Source: Thiomicrorhabdus sp.
GTDB lineage: Bacteria > Pseudomonadota > Gammaproteobacteria > Thiomicrospirales > Thiomicrospiraceae
Length of the DNA: 64,000 nucleotides
Assembly: GCA_015487495.1 (NCBI GenBank)
Contig: WFPP01000025.1
Coordinates: 1 to 64,000, forward strand
Direction: 5' to 3'
Shown here piece by piece: positions 20,556 to 31,478 of this stretch. Positions within the stretch are counted from its first letter, which is position 1. The number at the start of each line of letters is the position of its first letter. The notes under the pieces were generated by a model. It was not told where the DNA came from, made no database searches, and saw nothing but the letters and a program-made list of their open reading frames with translations. Made by a program: the position numbers and the translations under genes.

Positions 20556-21412
20556 TGACTTCAGTTCTTTCAATTTTGGTGGCTGCTCTTCTTTTTGTGG
20601 CCAGCAATGCTTTTTACGTTGTAAATCAATGGGAAACCGGGGTGGTTCTTCGTTTAGGGGAAATTGTTAAGGCAGATTTAGAACCCGGTTTGCATGTTAA
20701 AACGCCTTTTATTAATAATGTACGTAAGTTTGATGCACGTTTACAAACGTTGGATGCCGCTCCTGAACGCTATTTAACCAGTGAAAAGAAAAATCTGGTT
20801 GTGGATTCGTTTGTAAAATGGCGAATTTCCGATGTTGAAAAATTTTATACCACAATGAATGGTGATAACCGTCAAGCGGGTATGAAACTGGGGCAAATTG
20901 TAAAAGACGGTTTGCGGGCTGAGTTTGGTAATCGTACTGTTAAAGAAGTGATTTCAGCAGAACGTGTTGAAATTGCGAATAAAATTAAAGCCACAACGGC
21001 ATTGGCTGCGGCTTCGTTTGGTATTGAAATTGAAGACATTCGAATTAAACGAATTGACCTAGCACAAGATATCAGTGAGTCGGTTTATCGAAGAATGGAA
21101 GCGGAACGTAATCGTGTTGCGAAAGATCTGCGTTCAAAAGGGGCGGAAGCTGCTGAAAAAATCAAGGCTGATGCTGATCGCCAACGCGTGGTTATTTTAG
21201 CGGATGCATACAGTGAAGCGGAAATTTTACGTGGTAAAGGCGATGCGAAAGCAGCCGAAATCTATGCCAAAGCTTATAATGCAGATGCTGAGTTTTATTC
21301 CTTTTATCATAGTATTAATGCTTACAAGGCGTCGTTTAAAGAAAAAGCAGATATTTTATTGGTTGATCCAGATTCTGATTTCTTTAAGTATTTTAATTCG
21401 TCAAGTAAATAA
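20555..21412 (+). CDS. hflC: Protease modulator HflC
   Basis: 285 aa; NQWETGVVLRLGEIVKADLEPGLHVKTPF...YRRMEAERNRVAKDLRSKGAE. Confidence 0.97.
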   Translation: MTSVLSILVAALLFVASNAFYVVNQWETGVVLRLGEIVKADLEPGLHVKTPFINNVRKFDARLQTLDAAPERYLTSEKKNLVVDSFVKWRISDVEKFYTTMNGDNRQAGMKLGQIVKDGLRAEFGNRTVKEVISAERVEIANKIKATTALAAASFGIEIEDIRIKRIDLAQDISESVYRRMEAERNRVAKDLRSKGAEAAEKIKADADRQRVVILADAYSEAEILRGKGDAKAAEIYAKAYNADAEFYSFYHSINAYKASFKEKADILLVDPDSDFFKYFNSSSK

Positions 21413-21435
21413 CAAGCCAGTTTATTTATTAAGTT

Positions 21436-21627
21436 ATGCTAGAAACAACACTGATCTCAGCCATTGCGCTTGTGTTTATTATTGAAGGTATTTTGCCATT
21501 TATGTTTCCAAATGCCTGGAAACGAATGATGACGGCAGCGCTTCAAGGTTCTGAGAAAGAGTTACGTGTGATGGGGTTCATCTCCATCAGTATTGGAATG
21601 ATTATACTGATGTTTTTAGCCGGCTAA
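21436..21627 (+). CDS. DUF2065 family small membrane protein
   Basis: 63 aa; ISAIALVFIIEGILPFMFPNAWKRMM; usual position after hflC. Confidence 0.85.
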   Translation: MLETTLISAIALVFIIEGILPFMFPNAWKRMMTAALQGSEKELRVMGFISISIGMIILMFLAG

Positions 21628-21709
21628 ATCAAATGCTTGTATTTTAACCTTTTTTAGCTGTGTCGCCTTTGATGCAACATTTTATTTAAGAATTTCAAAG
21701 AAGTTATTC

Positions 21710-22885
21710 ATGCAACAATCAACTTGGTTTACGCCTGAAGGGTTAGAAGACCTTTTACCCCCTCAAGCTCAAAAATTAGAATACTATCGTCGTCAATTAA
21801 TGGATGGATTTAACCTGTCGGGTTACGATTTGGTTTTACCCCCTCTTGCCGAGTTTACCGATTCATTGCTAACGGGAACAGCACGCCATCTGGCTGTAGA
21901 TACCTGTCGTTTTACCGATCAGGAGAGTGGCAAAATGATGGGTGTTCGAGCGGATATGACACCACAAGTTGCTCGTATTGTGAGCAATCGTTTAAAAGCA
22001 TCCGATACCATTTCTCGCTTGTGTTATGCGGGAGAGGTTTTGAAAACGCGTAATAATAAAGCTAAGGGGTCGCGTAGCCCAATTCAAGTGGGTGCTGAAA
22101 TATTTGGTCATGCTGGTGTGGAAAGTGATATTGAAATCATTGAACTCATGCTGGAAGCAATGCAAACATTGAATTTGAAATCGGTTAAATTGAGTTTGGG
22201 GCATGTGGGTATTGTGGATGAATTGTTGTCACTGGCCCAACTGAATGAGGCTCAAACTGCACAGTTACTGGCTATTTTTGAGCGTAAAGCCATTCCAGAG
22301 TATGATGCGTTTTTGGCTGACAATACCCTTCCAGAAAGCGTTTCAAATGCCTTTTCAAAATTGCTGGGCTTTTGTGGGGAGGCGACACAGGTATTGCAGC
22401 AAGCCAAAGAATATTTATCGCCTTTGTCTCCTGTTTTAAAAGAAGCCATTGCACATCTGGATACGGTTATCTCTTATTTAAAGAGTATGCACAGTAATGC
22501 CATTCATTTAGATTTAGCAGATATTCGTGGTTATCAGTATCACACTGGTATTATTTTTGCCTGTTACTCTGCAGATGGTTTTTTATTGCCTATTTGCAAA
22601 GGTGGGCGATACGATGATATTGGATCGGATTTTGGGTTGGCACAACCTGCTACGGGGTTCAGTTTGGATTTACGTTTGGCGTTGGATTTACTGGATTCTG
22701 TACCTGACTCAGAGACAGGAATTGTGTATGCACCACCAGAAGCGGATAAAGCACTTCAGGCTAAAATAGCAACGCTAAAGGCATCGGGTATTAAAGTGAT
22801 TAAAACCTATGATACAGGGGCTTTGGTGAAAGGTGACCAATACCTTTCTAATAACGGTACTCAATGGCTGGTAGTAAATGTCTAG
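21710..22885 (+). CDS. hisZ: ATP phosphoribosyltransferase regulatory subunit
   Basis: 391 aa; WFTPEGLEDLLPPQAQKLE; ADMTPQVARIVSNRL; HisRS-like; precedes purA. Confidence 0.94.
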   Translation: MQQSTWFTPEGLEDLLPPQAQKLEYYRRQLMDGFNLSGYDLVLPPLAEFTDSLLTGTARHLAVDTCRFTDQESGKMMGVRADMTPQVARIVSNRLKASDTISRLCYAGEVLKTRNNKAKGSRSPIQVGAEIFGHAGVESDIEIIELMLEAMQTLNLKSVKLSLGHVGIVDELLSLAQLNEAQTAQLLAIFERKAIPEYDAFLADNTLPESVSNAFSKLLGFCGEATQVLQQAKEYLSPLSPVLKEAIAHLDTVISYLKSMHSNAIHLDLADIRGYQYHTGIIFACYSADGFLLPICKGGRYDDIGSDFGLAQPATGFSLDLRLALDLLDSVPDSETGIVYAPPEADKALQAKIATLKASGIKVIKTYDTGALVKGDQYLSNNGTQWLVVNV

Positions 22886-23047
22886 GAGTCTGTCGGATTT
22901 AGAATGAATCTACTGCGAAAAAGCCATTTCGGCCCATTTTTCTGATCAATTTCGTTAAATATACTCATATTCGCCTCGAATGATCGAAAAAATGGCCTCA
23001 AAATGGCTTTCTCTCGTGACGATCACCTAAGTCCGATAGACTCCTAG
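22882..23047. mobile_element. Family-1 MITE-like element, copy B (166 bp)
   Basis: Ends ctaggagtctgtcggatttag / ctaagtccgatagactcctag (19/21 inverted match). Confidence 0.9.
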
Positions 23048-23068
23048 AGAAGTGCGGAGTTATTTATT

Positions 23069-23162
23069 GATACCCTTGCATGAAAGAGGGAAAACCGAAA
23101 TAGAAAAATAGGCAATCTGTTTTCTTTTTTTATTTGTGTATTCTTTTGTGTAAAGGTTTCTC
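23069..23162. mobile_element. Family-3 MITE-like element (94 bp) upstream of purA
   Basis: Left end gatacccttgcatgaaagaggg; right end tttatttgtgtattcttttgtgtaaaggtttc (inverted). Confidence 0.65.
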
Positions 23163-23185
23163 ATTCAATCTAATTATAAAAGTGA

Positions 23186-24520
<1,335 letters not shown>

Positions 24521-24548
24521 AGGTTTTAATTATAGAGTCTTAAAATTC

Positions 24549-24582
24549 AAAAAAGCCACGCAGATTTTTGCGTGGCTTTTTT
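24549..24582. terminator. Bidirectional rho-independent terminator between purA and the DUF3581 gene
   Basis: aaaaaagccacgcagatttttgcgtggctttttt. Confidence 0.9.
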
Positions 24583-24622
24583 GGGTTTTGGCTTGACGGA
24601 AAAAAACAACTTGATAGCACCG

Positions 24623-25366
24623 TTAAGCGTTTTTTTGTTTTGTAAAATAGGCGTGTTTAGAAGATTCGTATCGTGCAATCAGGTCGTCAATTGTTGCCTG
24701 TTCGTATTCACGTAAGCCTCCTAATACCATGGTTTTAAAGCCAGACCCTATTTTTTTGCCTGCTTCAAGGACATCAAAATTCAACCGAACTAATCCTCGT
24801 TTTCCTGTTGCTTCTAACTGACTGTCAGAGAGTGTTAAAGTTGGGGCTTTTAGTGTTAATGTATCTACTTCAAAGGCCATGCTTTCATAAATTACCATTG
24901 GACGTTCTGGATTAATCATAACATTGTGTTTTTTCATAAGTGGTATAAGAATATGTGGAAAACTGTGTCCAGAAAAAGCAACATAGGCTCGTGAAAATGC
25001 TTCAATCTCTTCCATATTTTGGGTTGCCTTTCCCTGTTGTGTAACATTTAAGTAGGATTTTCCATTGTTATCCGTAATGCTGAATTCCTGAGAGGGCGTT
25101 TTGGGAAGGATTAATGTGACATTTTTTCCGACCATTCCTGTGTAGTTAAAGGACATCTTTTGAGATAAGCCCAAGTGCGCTAATACTAATGAAAACAGAA
25201 GGTCGCCAGGTACGCAAAAGCGTTTTGAATCAGGGTTATGCAACGGGTTAAAGTCATCAGATACCTTTTTTGCAAAGGCACTGCCTTGTTCTGGAGTGAT
25301 GGTAATAAAGCTATTGTTTTTAATCGTATGAAATGGGTCTAAATACATGGTTTCTCTGTCAATCAA
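24623..25366 (-). CDS. DUF3581 family protein
   Basis: 247 aa; FITITPEQGSAFAKKVSDDFNPLHNPDSKRFCVPGDLLFSLVLAHLGLSQ. Confidence 0.8.
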   Translation of the reverse strand: MIDRETMYLDPFHTIKNNSFITITPEQGSAFAKKVSDDFNPLHNPDSKRFCVPGDLLFSLVLAHLGLSQKMSFNYTGMVGKNVTLILPKTPSQEFSITDNNGKSYLNVTQQGKATQNMEEIEAFSRAYVAFSGHSFPHILIPLMKKHNVMINPERPMVIYESMAFEVDTLTLKAPTLTLSDSQLEATGKRGLVRLNFDVLEAGKKIGSGFKTMVLGGLREYEQATIDDLIARYESSKHAYFTKQKNA

Positions 25367-25622
25367 TCAATAAAAAAATAATCATACTGAAAATTCGCTT
25401 AATAATCATCTTTATTAGACCCCAAAATCTTACATAGAGGCGTAAATCCAGTCCAACTCTCTGAAAAATCGAGAGCGTTCATAATTCTGTATCACGATTA
25501 ATTTAAATGGACAGGAATAAAAAAAGGGAAAGAAAAATTTCTTTCCTCCCCCCTTTTTTTTCTTTATGAAAAGAGCTATTGTCATGCTATCTGGTTTGCA
25601 TTATGAGTGCATCTTATTAGGA

Positions 25623-27890
25623 TTACCAGTCCACTTCAATGCCTGCATAGACAAATTGTGGTAGCCCGCCACGTGCTCCTGCTGGTTGACGTGAAACGAC
25701 ATATTCAGCATCGAATAGATTTTGTATGCCACCGAAGAGTTTGGTGTGTTTGTTTATTCGATAGAAGGCATTGACGTCTGCGGTAAAATAAGCATCGGTT
25801 TTACCGTAACGGGCATCGGGTTGCCCAGCGCCATTTATTTGTGTGTTAACATTGTTGGCACTGGTGTAGGTCTCACTGACGTAGTTTCCTGTTATAAATG
25901 CGCCCCATTGGTTGCTTTCTATTCCTGTTCCTAGGCTGAATGTCCATTCTGGAATGTAGGGCACGGCGTTGCCTGCTTTACCATAACTAAAAATGGATTC
26001 AGCATCGGTTGAAGTGGAGTTATTTAGTTGCGTTGCGTTGGTGTAGGTGGCACTTAAAAAGCTTGGTGTCCTTACGCCCCAGTTTTTTGCTAATCCAGCA
26101 TCGTATTGAATGGCAATTTCAAGTCCAAACGTATCTACTTTTCCAAAGTTTTCATCGTCTCCTGTTCCTGTTCCCCCTACGTTATCAGTAACAATTAAAT
26201 TATTAAAGGCGGTATAAAAAAATGTACTTTCAAGTGCGAGTGCATGAGATGTATTGGTGTAGCGTGTTCCCAATTCAAAAGCGGTACTGGTTTCTGGGTC
26301 AAGCCCGCTACGGGTTCCACGTGGACTAGGGGTTGAATAGCCTGTATGCAAGCCACTGAAGAGGCTCCACTGTTCATTAAATTGATATGCTGCGCCAATA
26401 CCGTAGGCGTTGACAGAAAATGCATTTTCTCCATCTCGGTTTTGAGTTCCCCCTGTGGTTTGCAAGGCTCCTTTAGGGTCTTCAGAGCGTTGGTTTAGTA
26501 ACTCATATCGAATCCCTGGAACAATGGTCCAGTTACCTGTTTCGATGGTGTCCTGAATAAAAACAGCTAATGCTGTTGTTTCCTGAAACCGATCTCCTGC
26601 ATCTCCAGGTGTACCTCGGGTGACGTCAGTAATGGTACCATTGGCTATTTGGGTGTATGTGTCTTCCCATTGAAAACGTCTAACACTGTCTTGATGCAAG
26701 CGGATACCTGCCATTATTTCGTGTTGTGTATTTGTGGTATCAAACCTAAAATACCCAGAGGTTTCAACCCCTTGAGAATAATAGGAACGGTTATTCGCTT
26801 TTATATCCAGATCGCATCCTGCGGTTCCTTTTAAACAATTTTGTGCGGTACCAGCAACCTCAATGGCGGTTGAAAGGCTTGTGCCATCGACCTTATTAAG
26901 TTTGTACCAATTACGTTTAAAATCAGTTTGATATAGAGTGCTAATAATATCGATATCGTCTGTTGGGCTAATACTCCAGCGTAAGGTGGTTTGTGTTTGT
27001 TTACTTTTGATATTGTCAAAACGGGATGCGGCATAACGGCGTGTTGGATCGGCATCAAAGTCTGCTTGTGATAACCCTAAATAGGTCTCATCAGCATTCA
27101 GATTACTGGTGCCATGCTTAAACTCAAGCCGTTGGTACATATCTGTATTTGGTTCCCAGGAGAGCTTAATGGTGGTGTCTTGTTTGTTAAATCCTGTTTG
27201 ATCACCTGAGCGAAAATCTGCTGTTTCATCAATGGTTTTAAACCCATCATTTTGTCTTTGATAACCTTCAATTAAAACCCCTATGTATCCAGCACTGGTT
27301 TGAAATGTGTTACCAATATAGGCGTGAGTTCGTTGTTCATTAAAGTTGCCGAGGGTAGATTTTAAATAAACTTTTTCTTTATTTGGAATGGGGGTCGAAA
27401 GATAGTTGATGACGCCTCCTGTGGTATGGGGGCCATATTTTATTTGGCTAGAGCCTTTCAAAACTTCTAAGCCATTCATGCGTCCAGATGTGGGAGTGTA
27501 GTAAGCCGCTGGTGCAGAATAGGGCGCAGGCGACATCATAATACCATCTTCCATAACGGTAATTTTGGCGTTTCGTGTGGTGTCTACTCCGCGTAAGCTA
27601 ATACTTGGAAACAGCCCAAATCCATCTTCTTCACGAACATACACGCCAGGAACTTTGCGTAATACGCGATTAATGTCATCGTAGTTTTGTTGACGAATGT
27701 CTTTTTGAGTTATGAGTTGGGCTGAACCAGCAATTTTATCAATGTTTGCTGGGTTTCCAATAACCATTGTTTTATCCAGAACGGTGACTTCTTGTTCACT
27801 CATGGGCAGGTTACTCGCCATAGCAGGAAAGGTCATTCCTGCTATGGCGAGTGTGATGGTTTGTTGTAATAAATGGTTTTGTTTTATCAT
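25623..27890 (-). CDS. TonB-dependent receptor, FecA/siderophore-like
   Basis: Signal peptide (MIKQNHLLQQTITLAIAGMTFPAMA), TonB-box-like region, plug domain (VPGVYVREEDGFGLFPSISLRGVD), C-terminal barrel ending in YAGIEVDW. Start moved to 27890. Confidence 0.92.
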   Translation of the reverse strand: MIKQNHLLQQTITLAIAGMTFPAMASNLPMSEQEVTVLDKTMVIGNPANIDKIAGSAQLITQKDIRQQNYDDINRVLRKVPGVYVREEDGFGLFPSISLRGVDTTRNAKITVMEDGIMMSPAPYSAPAAYYTPTSGRMNGLEVLKGSSQIKYGPHTTGGVINYLSTPIPNKEKVYLKSTLGNFNEQRTHAYIGNTFQTSAGYIGVLIEGYQRQNDGFKTIDETADFRSGDQTGFNKQDTTIKLSWEPNTDMYQRLEFKHGTSNLNADETYLGLSQADFDADPTRRYAASRFDNIKSKQTQTTLRWSISPTDDIDIISTLYQTDFKRNWYKLNKVDGTSLSTAIEVAGTAQNCLKGTAGCDLDIKANNRSYYSQGVETSGYFRFDTTNTQHEIMAGIRLHQDSVRRFQWEDTYTQIANGTITDVTRGTPGDAGDRFQETTALAVFIQDTIETGNWTIVPGIRYELLNQRSEDPKGALQTTGGTQNRDGENAFSVNAYGIGAAYQFNEQWSLFSGLHTGYSTPSPRGTRSGLDPETSTAFELGTRYTNTSHALALESTFFYTAFNNLIVTDNVGGTGTGDDENFGKVDTFGLEIAIQYDAGLAKNWGVRTPSFLSATYTNATQLNNSTSTDAESIFSYGKAGNAVPYIPEWTFSLGTGIESNQWGAFITGNYVSETYTSANNVNTQINGAGQPDARYGKTDAYFTADVNAFYRINKHTKLFGGIQNLFDAEYVVSRQPAGARGGLPQFVYAGIEVDW

Positions 27891-28077
27891 GATTTTTAGT
27901 TTTCCCTTGTTTTTAAGTGGGCCTGTTTTTGCAACGGCCTTCAATGTTTAAAAAATAAGGCTGTGATTGTTTTTGTAGTTTGGAAAGTTTAGTCCAAGTA
28001 CTAAAAAACAGGTCTTTAGGAGAGTAAACAGCCTTAATGTGAAGCTTAATTATGAACGATTATTATTTAAAAGTAAA

Positions 28078-28092
28078 TGAGAATCATAATCA
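28078..28092. promoter_or_regulatory. Candidate Fur box TGAGAATCATAATCA upstream of the TonB receptor
   Basis: 12 of 14 defined positions match the 7-1-7 pattern TGATAATnATTATCA; ~190 bp upstream of ATG 27890. Confidence 0.65.
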
Positions 28093-28207
28093 TTAATGTG
28101 TTTATTATTGTTTGATCTCATTTCCTTAAGGAAAATTTGAGTTATTTGATTTTTGAGCGGAGTTGTTAATAAAAAATCGTTGCACGAGCGAATCTTGACA
28201 CAAAGAA

Positions 28208-28232
28208 CTCGACACCTGTAGGTTGAATCGAG
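28208..28232. repeat. Small palindrome ctcgacacctgtaggttgaatcgag
   Basis: Similar to ctcgacgcccgaaggggtaagtcgag at 54611-54636. Confidence 0.5.
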
Positions 28233-28340
28233 ACAGAAATGACAGGGAGTAGCAAGCAATAAGGTGAGTTGAGATTCTTTAATAAAGATCAGGCTTATTT
28301 TTGCTTTTTTTTATAGGTGGATTTTTTCGTGTAATGGTTT

Positions 28341-29124
28341 CTATAAATCTTGTTTATAAAACAGTGCCAGCTGTTGGTATACGAGAGGATAGTGTTTGTG
28401 AAGTTCTTTTGGGGCTTCGAAAAAGTATTCGGTGGTGACGGCAAAAAACTCGGCTGGATTGGTAGCGGCATAGGGGTTTATGCTGGGTTTTTGGTTGTGT
28501 TGCAGTTGGTGGTTTAACTGGTTAAAGGCATCAGAAAAGGCATCGAACCAAGCTTGATTATTCATATTACGATGGAGGGGAGGATGGCCGTTGGTTGCGC
28601 CATTGAGCATATCGAGCTTGTGTGCCATTTCGTGCATGAGCACTTGATTGGCGTGTTTGTGTAATGGGTGGGGTTGATTATCCTGCCAGCTAATGATGAT
28701 GCCCCCCTGATATTGCGTTTCGCCCGATTCAATGCCTGCCCAGTCTTCCATAATACCATCTTGGTTAAAGTGGGGGGGGGCGCCCATTGTGAAAGGCATT
28801 GGGGTAGACAATAATTTCTTTCCAGTTGCGTATCCAGTCGAGTGGATTGCCTTCTTCTGGATTTTCAAGCCCAAAAATTACGATGGCGGCTTGGGTAGCG
28901 ATGGTGGTACGCATAAGGTCTGAGAGAAAAAAACCGTGTACAGCAGTGAGGGTTTTATGAGTTAAAATCTGGCTGGCAAGCAGGCGTAATTGCATTTTTT
29001 CATGGCGTGAATAGCGTTGTATGATTGGCATAGTTGCAATGGTCTTATGCCACAGTTTAAGTGGTATTTTGCTTTTTTTAAGTGCACGTTGTAATAAAAA
29101 CCGTTTGATTCGAGTTGTAAACAT
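28341..29124 (-). pseudogene. mtfA: MtfA-type (M90) zinc peptidase, split by an apparent frameshift at a G9/C9 tract
   Basis: N-terminal half is in ORF 28765-29124 (…FHNGRPPPL*), C-terminal half in ORF 28341-28874 (…PHFNQDG…HEMAHKLDMLNG). Tract G9 at 28772-28780; 8 bases would restore FHNGRPPHFNQDG. Confidence 0.82.
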
Positions 29125-29136
29125 GAGGGGCCTATT

Positions 29137-30048
29137 CTATGAAGAGGGGGCTGTTAATTGAGTTTGATAGTGTTGTCTGGCTCGGTCTATTTTCTGACAC
29201 AGGTCGTCAAGAGCATTGATGAGTCGTGCTGTCGGTCTTTGGTAGTAATTGTTATTGAGCAGGTAAATTTGTTGGTTTTTGACTGCTTGTAGCTTGGGGT
29301 ATTGTTGCCAAAACGTATACCAGTTTTGTTGAAAGCTGGCTTGCCCACCTAATAAAAATATTTGAGGGTTGCGTTTAAACAGGCTCTCTAGTCCAATTGT
29401 AGCGGTTAATTTAGGCAGGTCTGAAAAAGCATTTTGTGCACCACAGGTGGTGATGGCTTGACTAATGAACTGGTCGCCATTCATGGTGATAATTGGTTTG
29501 TGCCATATTTGGTAAAAACTGGTGATGGGGGGGCGTTTTTGATAGGTTTGACGAACGTTTTTTAGCGTTTTTCTCAGAGCTTGGGCGGTTTGTTTTGCTT
29601 TAATAGGGTCGCCTGCCAGTTGGCCAAGATTTTCAATTTGGTTGGGTATGTCATCTAATTTGGAGACGTCAAACAGTTGCACTTGAAACCCCAGTTCTTT
29701 TAAGCGTTTGATGTCTTTAGGACGGTTACCTGATGTCCATCCTAGAATAAGATCGGGATTAAGTTGAATGATTTTTTCAAGATTAATGGCGTTGTGGCTA
29801 CCAATAAGAGGTTTGCTTAGTGCTTCTTTAGGGTAGTCTGAGTAGGACACAACACCTACAATTTTATCACCGGCATGGGCGGAGTACAGCATTTCGGTAA
29901 TATGAGGTGCCAGCGAGATAATACGCTGATAAGTATTGGGTTGCGTTGTGAGTGGCGGTTGAGTTGCCCAGCTGTTTGAGAAGCAGAAAAGCAGTGCGCT
30001 ACTTATGATTGTGCAAAGGGCTGGGTTATTAAGGCTCAATGTTTTCAT
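29137..30048 (-). CDS. Periplasmic substrate-binding protein, BtuF/cobalamin or metal-chelate class
   Basis: 303 aa; signal peptide; RIISLAPHITEMLYSAHAGDKIVGVVSYSDYPKEA; LNPDLILGW. Confidence 0.88.
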   Translation of the reverse strand: MKTLSLNNPALCTIISSALLFCFSNSWATQPPLTTQPNTYQRIISLAPHITEMLYSAHAGDKIVGVVSYSDYPKEALSKPLIGSHNAINLEKIIQLNPDLILGWTSGNRPKDIKRLKELGFQVQLFDVSKLDDIPNQIENLGQLAGDPIKAKQTAQALRKTLKNVRQTYQKRPPITSFYQIWHKPIITMNGDQFISQAITTCGAQNAFSDLPKLTATIGLESLFKRNPQIFLLGGQASFQQNWYTFWQQYPKLQAVKNQQIYLLNNNYYQRPTARLINALDDLCQKIDRARQHYQTQLTAPSS

Positions 30049-31366
30049 CCGCTATAAACTTAAGAACATTGCCATTGATGCAATAACGTTTAAAGGTGGG
30101 GGGTGGGCCATCATTGAAGACATGGCCCAAGTGAATGCCTGAACTGGCGCTGCGTACTTCGGTTCGAGTCATACCTAGAGTATTGTCTTTATGCAGTGTG
30201 ATGGCACCTTCAACAGGATTAAAAAAGCTGGGCCAACCAGTTCCACTTTTAAATTTGGTGTCGCTACGAAACAATTTGGCACCGGTTATGGGATCAACAA
30301 AGTAGCCTGGGCGTGTTTCGTCCAGATGAGAGCCTGTAAAGGGTTGCTCAGTGCCCTCTTCAAAGGCAATCTTTCGTTGTTCAGGAGTAAGCAATCGTAG
30401 CCCAAGCCATTTCCAAAAACGGGTTTTATCACCGTTATACCCTGTATAGCGGGAGACCTCATTACCATGTTCAAACAGGACAGTTGTCGGTGTTGCGAAC
30501 AGGGGGGCATCAAGTGTCCAGTTTTTGGGTGGTTTAGGGCTTAGTGTGGTGACAATTGCAACTTCGGATTGCCAGTGTTCGAGAATTTCTTGTTTAAATT
30601 TTTTGCAAAATTCACAGTCTTCTGCTTCAAATACAATGAGTTGTCTCTTAAAGTTTAAGTTATTTTCTGTTGGTTTGGTCTTGTTTTTAGTGCTGGAATC
30701 AGGGTAGGCAACTCCTGTTCCTCCTAAGCCACAATAACCATCAGGATTTTTTTTAAGGTAGTCTTGATGATAGGTTTCGGCGGTAACGTAAAGGGTTAGC
30801 GGTTCTATTTCGGTGGTGATGCTGGAAAAACCTGCCTGAGTTAATGACGTTTGATACTCTGATTTGGTTTGTTCAGCAATGTGTTTTTCAGCCTCGGTTT
30901 GATAGTAAATAGCGCTACGGTAGTTGCTGCCAATATCATTCCCTTGGCGATTGCCTTGCGTTGGATTGTGGTTTTCCCAAAATGCAATAAGGATTTCTTT
31001 TAAAGAAATGGTGTCTGGTTGATAGGTGACCTTAATGACTTCGGCATGGTTACGTTCTTGTGATTGCCCTGTTCGAAGGCGTTTTTCCAGATTAAGTATG
31101 TCTTGGTAGGTTGCATTGGGCTGACTTCCATTGGCATAGCCATTTTCCACATCAACCACTCCCTTAAGTTGCGAAAGGCGTTTTTCTGCCCCCCAGAAAC
31201 ACCCCATTCCTAATACAATTGTTTGAGTAGAAGAGGGGGGGGGCAGTACTTTCATGCCGGTTTCCTTTGCGTGAGAGGTCGAGTTCAAAATGGTCATGCA
31301 CAATAACAAAAAAAATCCCATTTTAGAAGGAGAGGAGGGCAATTTTAGAGGGGGGGAAAATAGCAT
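30029..31366 (-). CDS. msrAB: Exported bifunctional methionine sulfoxide reductase MsrA-(thioredoxin-like)-MsrB
   Basis: 445 aa; N-terminal hydrophobic segment; MsrA GMGCFWGAEKRL; middle ECEFCKKF CxxC-like segment (EAEDCEFCKKF); MsrB SGTGWPSFFNPV and KRYCINGNVLKF. Confidence 0.92.
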   Translation of the reverse strand: MLFSPPLKLPSSPSKMGFFLLLCMTILNSTSHAKETGMKVLPPPSSTQTIVLGMGCFWGAEKRLSQLKGVVDVENGYANGSQPNATYQDILNLEKRLRTGQSQERNHAEVIKVTYQPDTISLKEILIAFWENHNPTQGNRQGNDIGSNYRSAIYYQTEAEKHIAEQTKSEYQTSLTQAGFSSITTEIEPLTLYVTAETYHQDYLKKNPDGYCGLGGTGVAYPDSSTKNKTKPTENNLNFKRQLIVFEAEDCEFCKKFKQEILEHWQSEVAIVTTLSPKPPKNWTLDAPLFATPTTVLFEHGNEVSRYTGYNGDKTRFWKWLGLRLLTPEQRKIAFEEGTEQPFTGSHLDETRPGYFVDPITGAKLFRSDTKFKSGTGWPSFFNPVEGAITLHKDNTLGMTRTEVRSASSGIHLGHVFNDGPPPTFKRYCINGNVLKFIADENIEP

Positions 31367-31380
31367 AAACTGGTCTACTG

Positions 31381-31478
31381 TTATTAACGTTAAATAGAGT
31401 CATATTCGCCTCAACTGATTGAAAAAATGGCCTCAAAATGCCTTTCTTAGAGGTTTCTTAAGTCCGACAGATTCCTAG
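31381..31478. mobile_element. Family-1 MITE-like element, copy C (5'-truncated) next to the msrAB start
   Basis: catattcgcctcaactgattgaaaaaatggcctcaaaatg matches the copy B interior; right end cttaagtccgacagattcctag. Confidence 0.8.
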
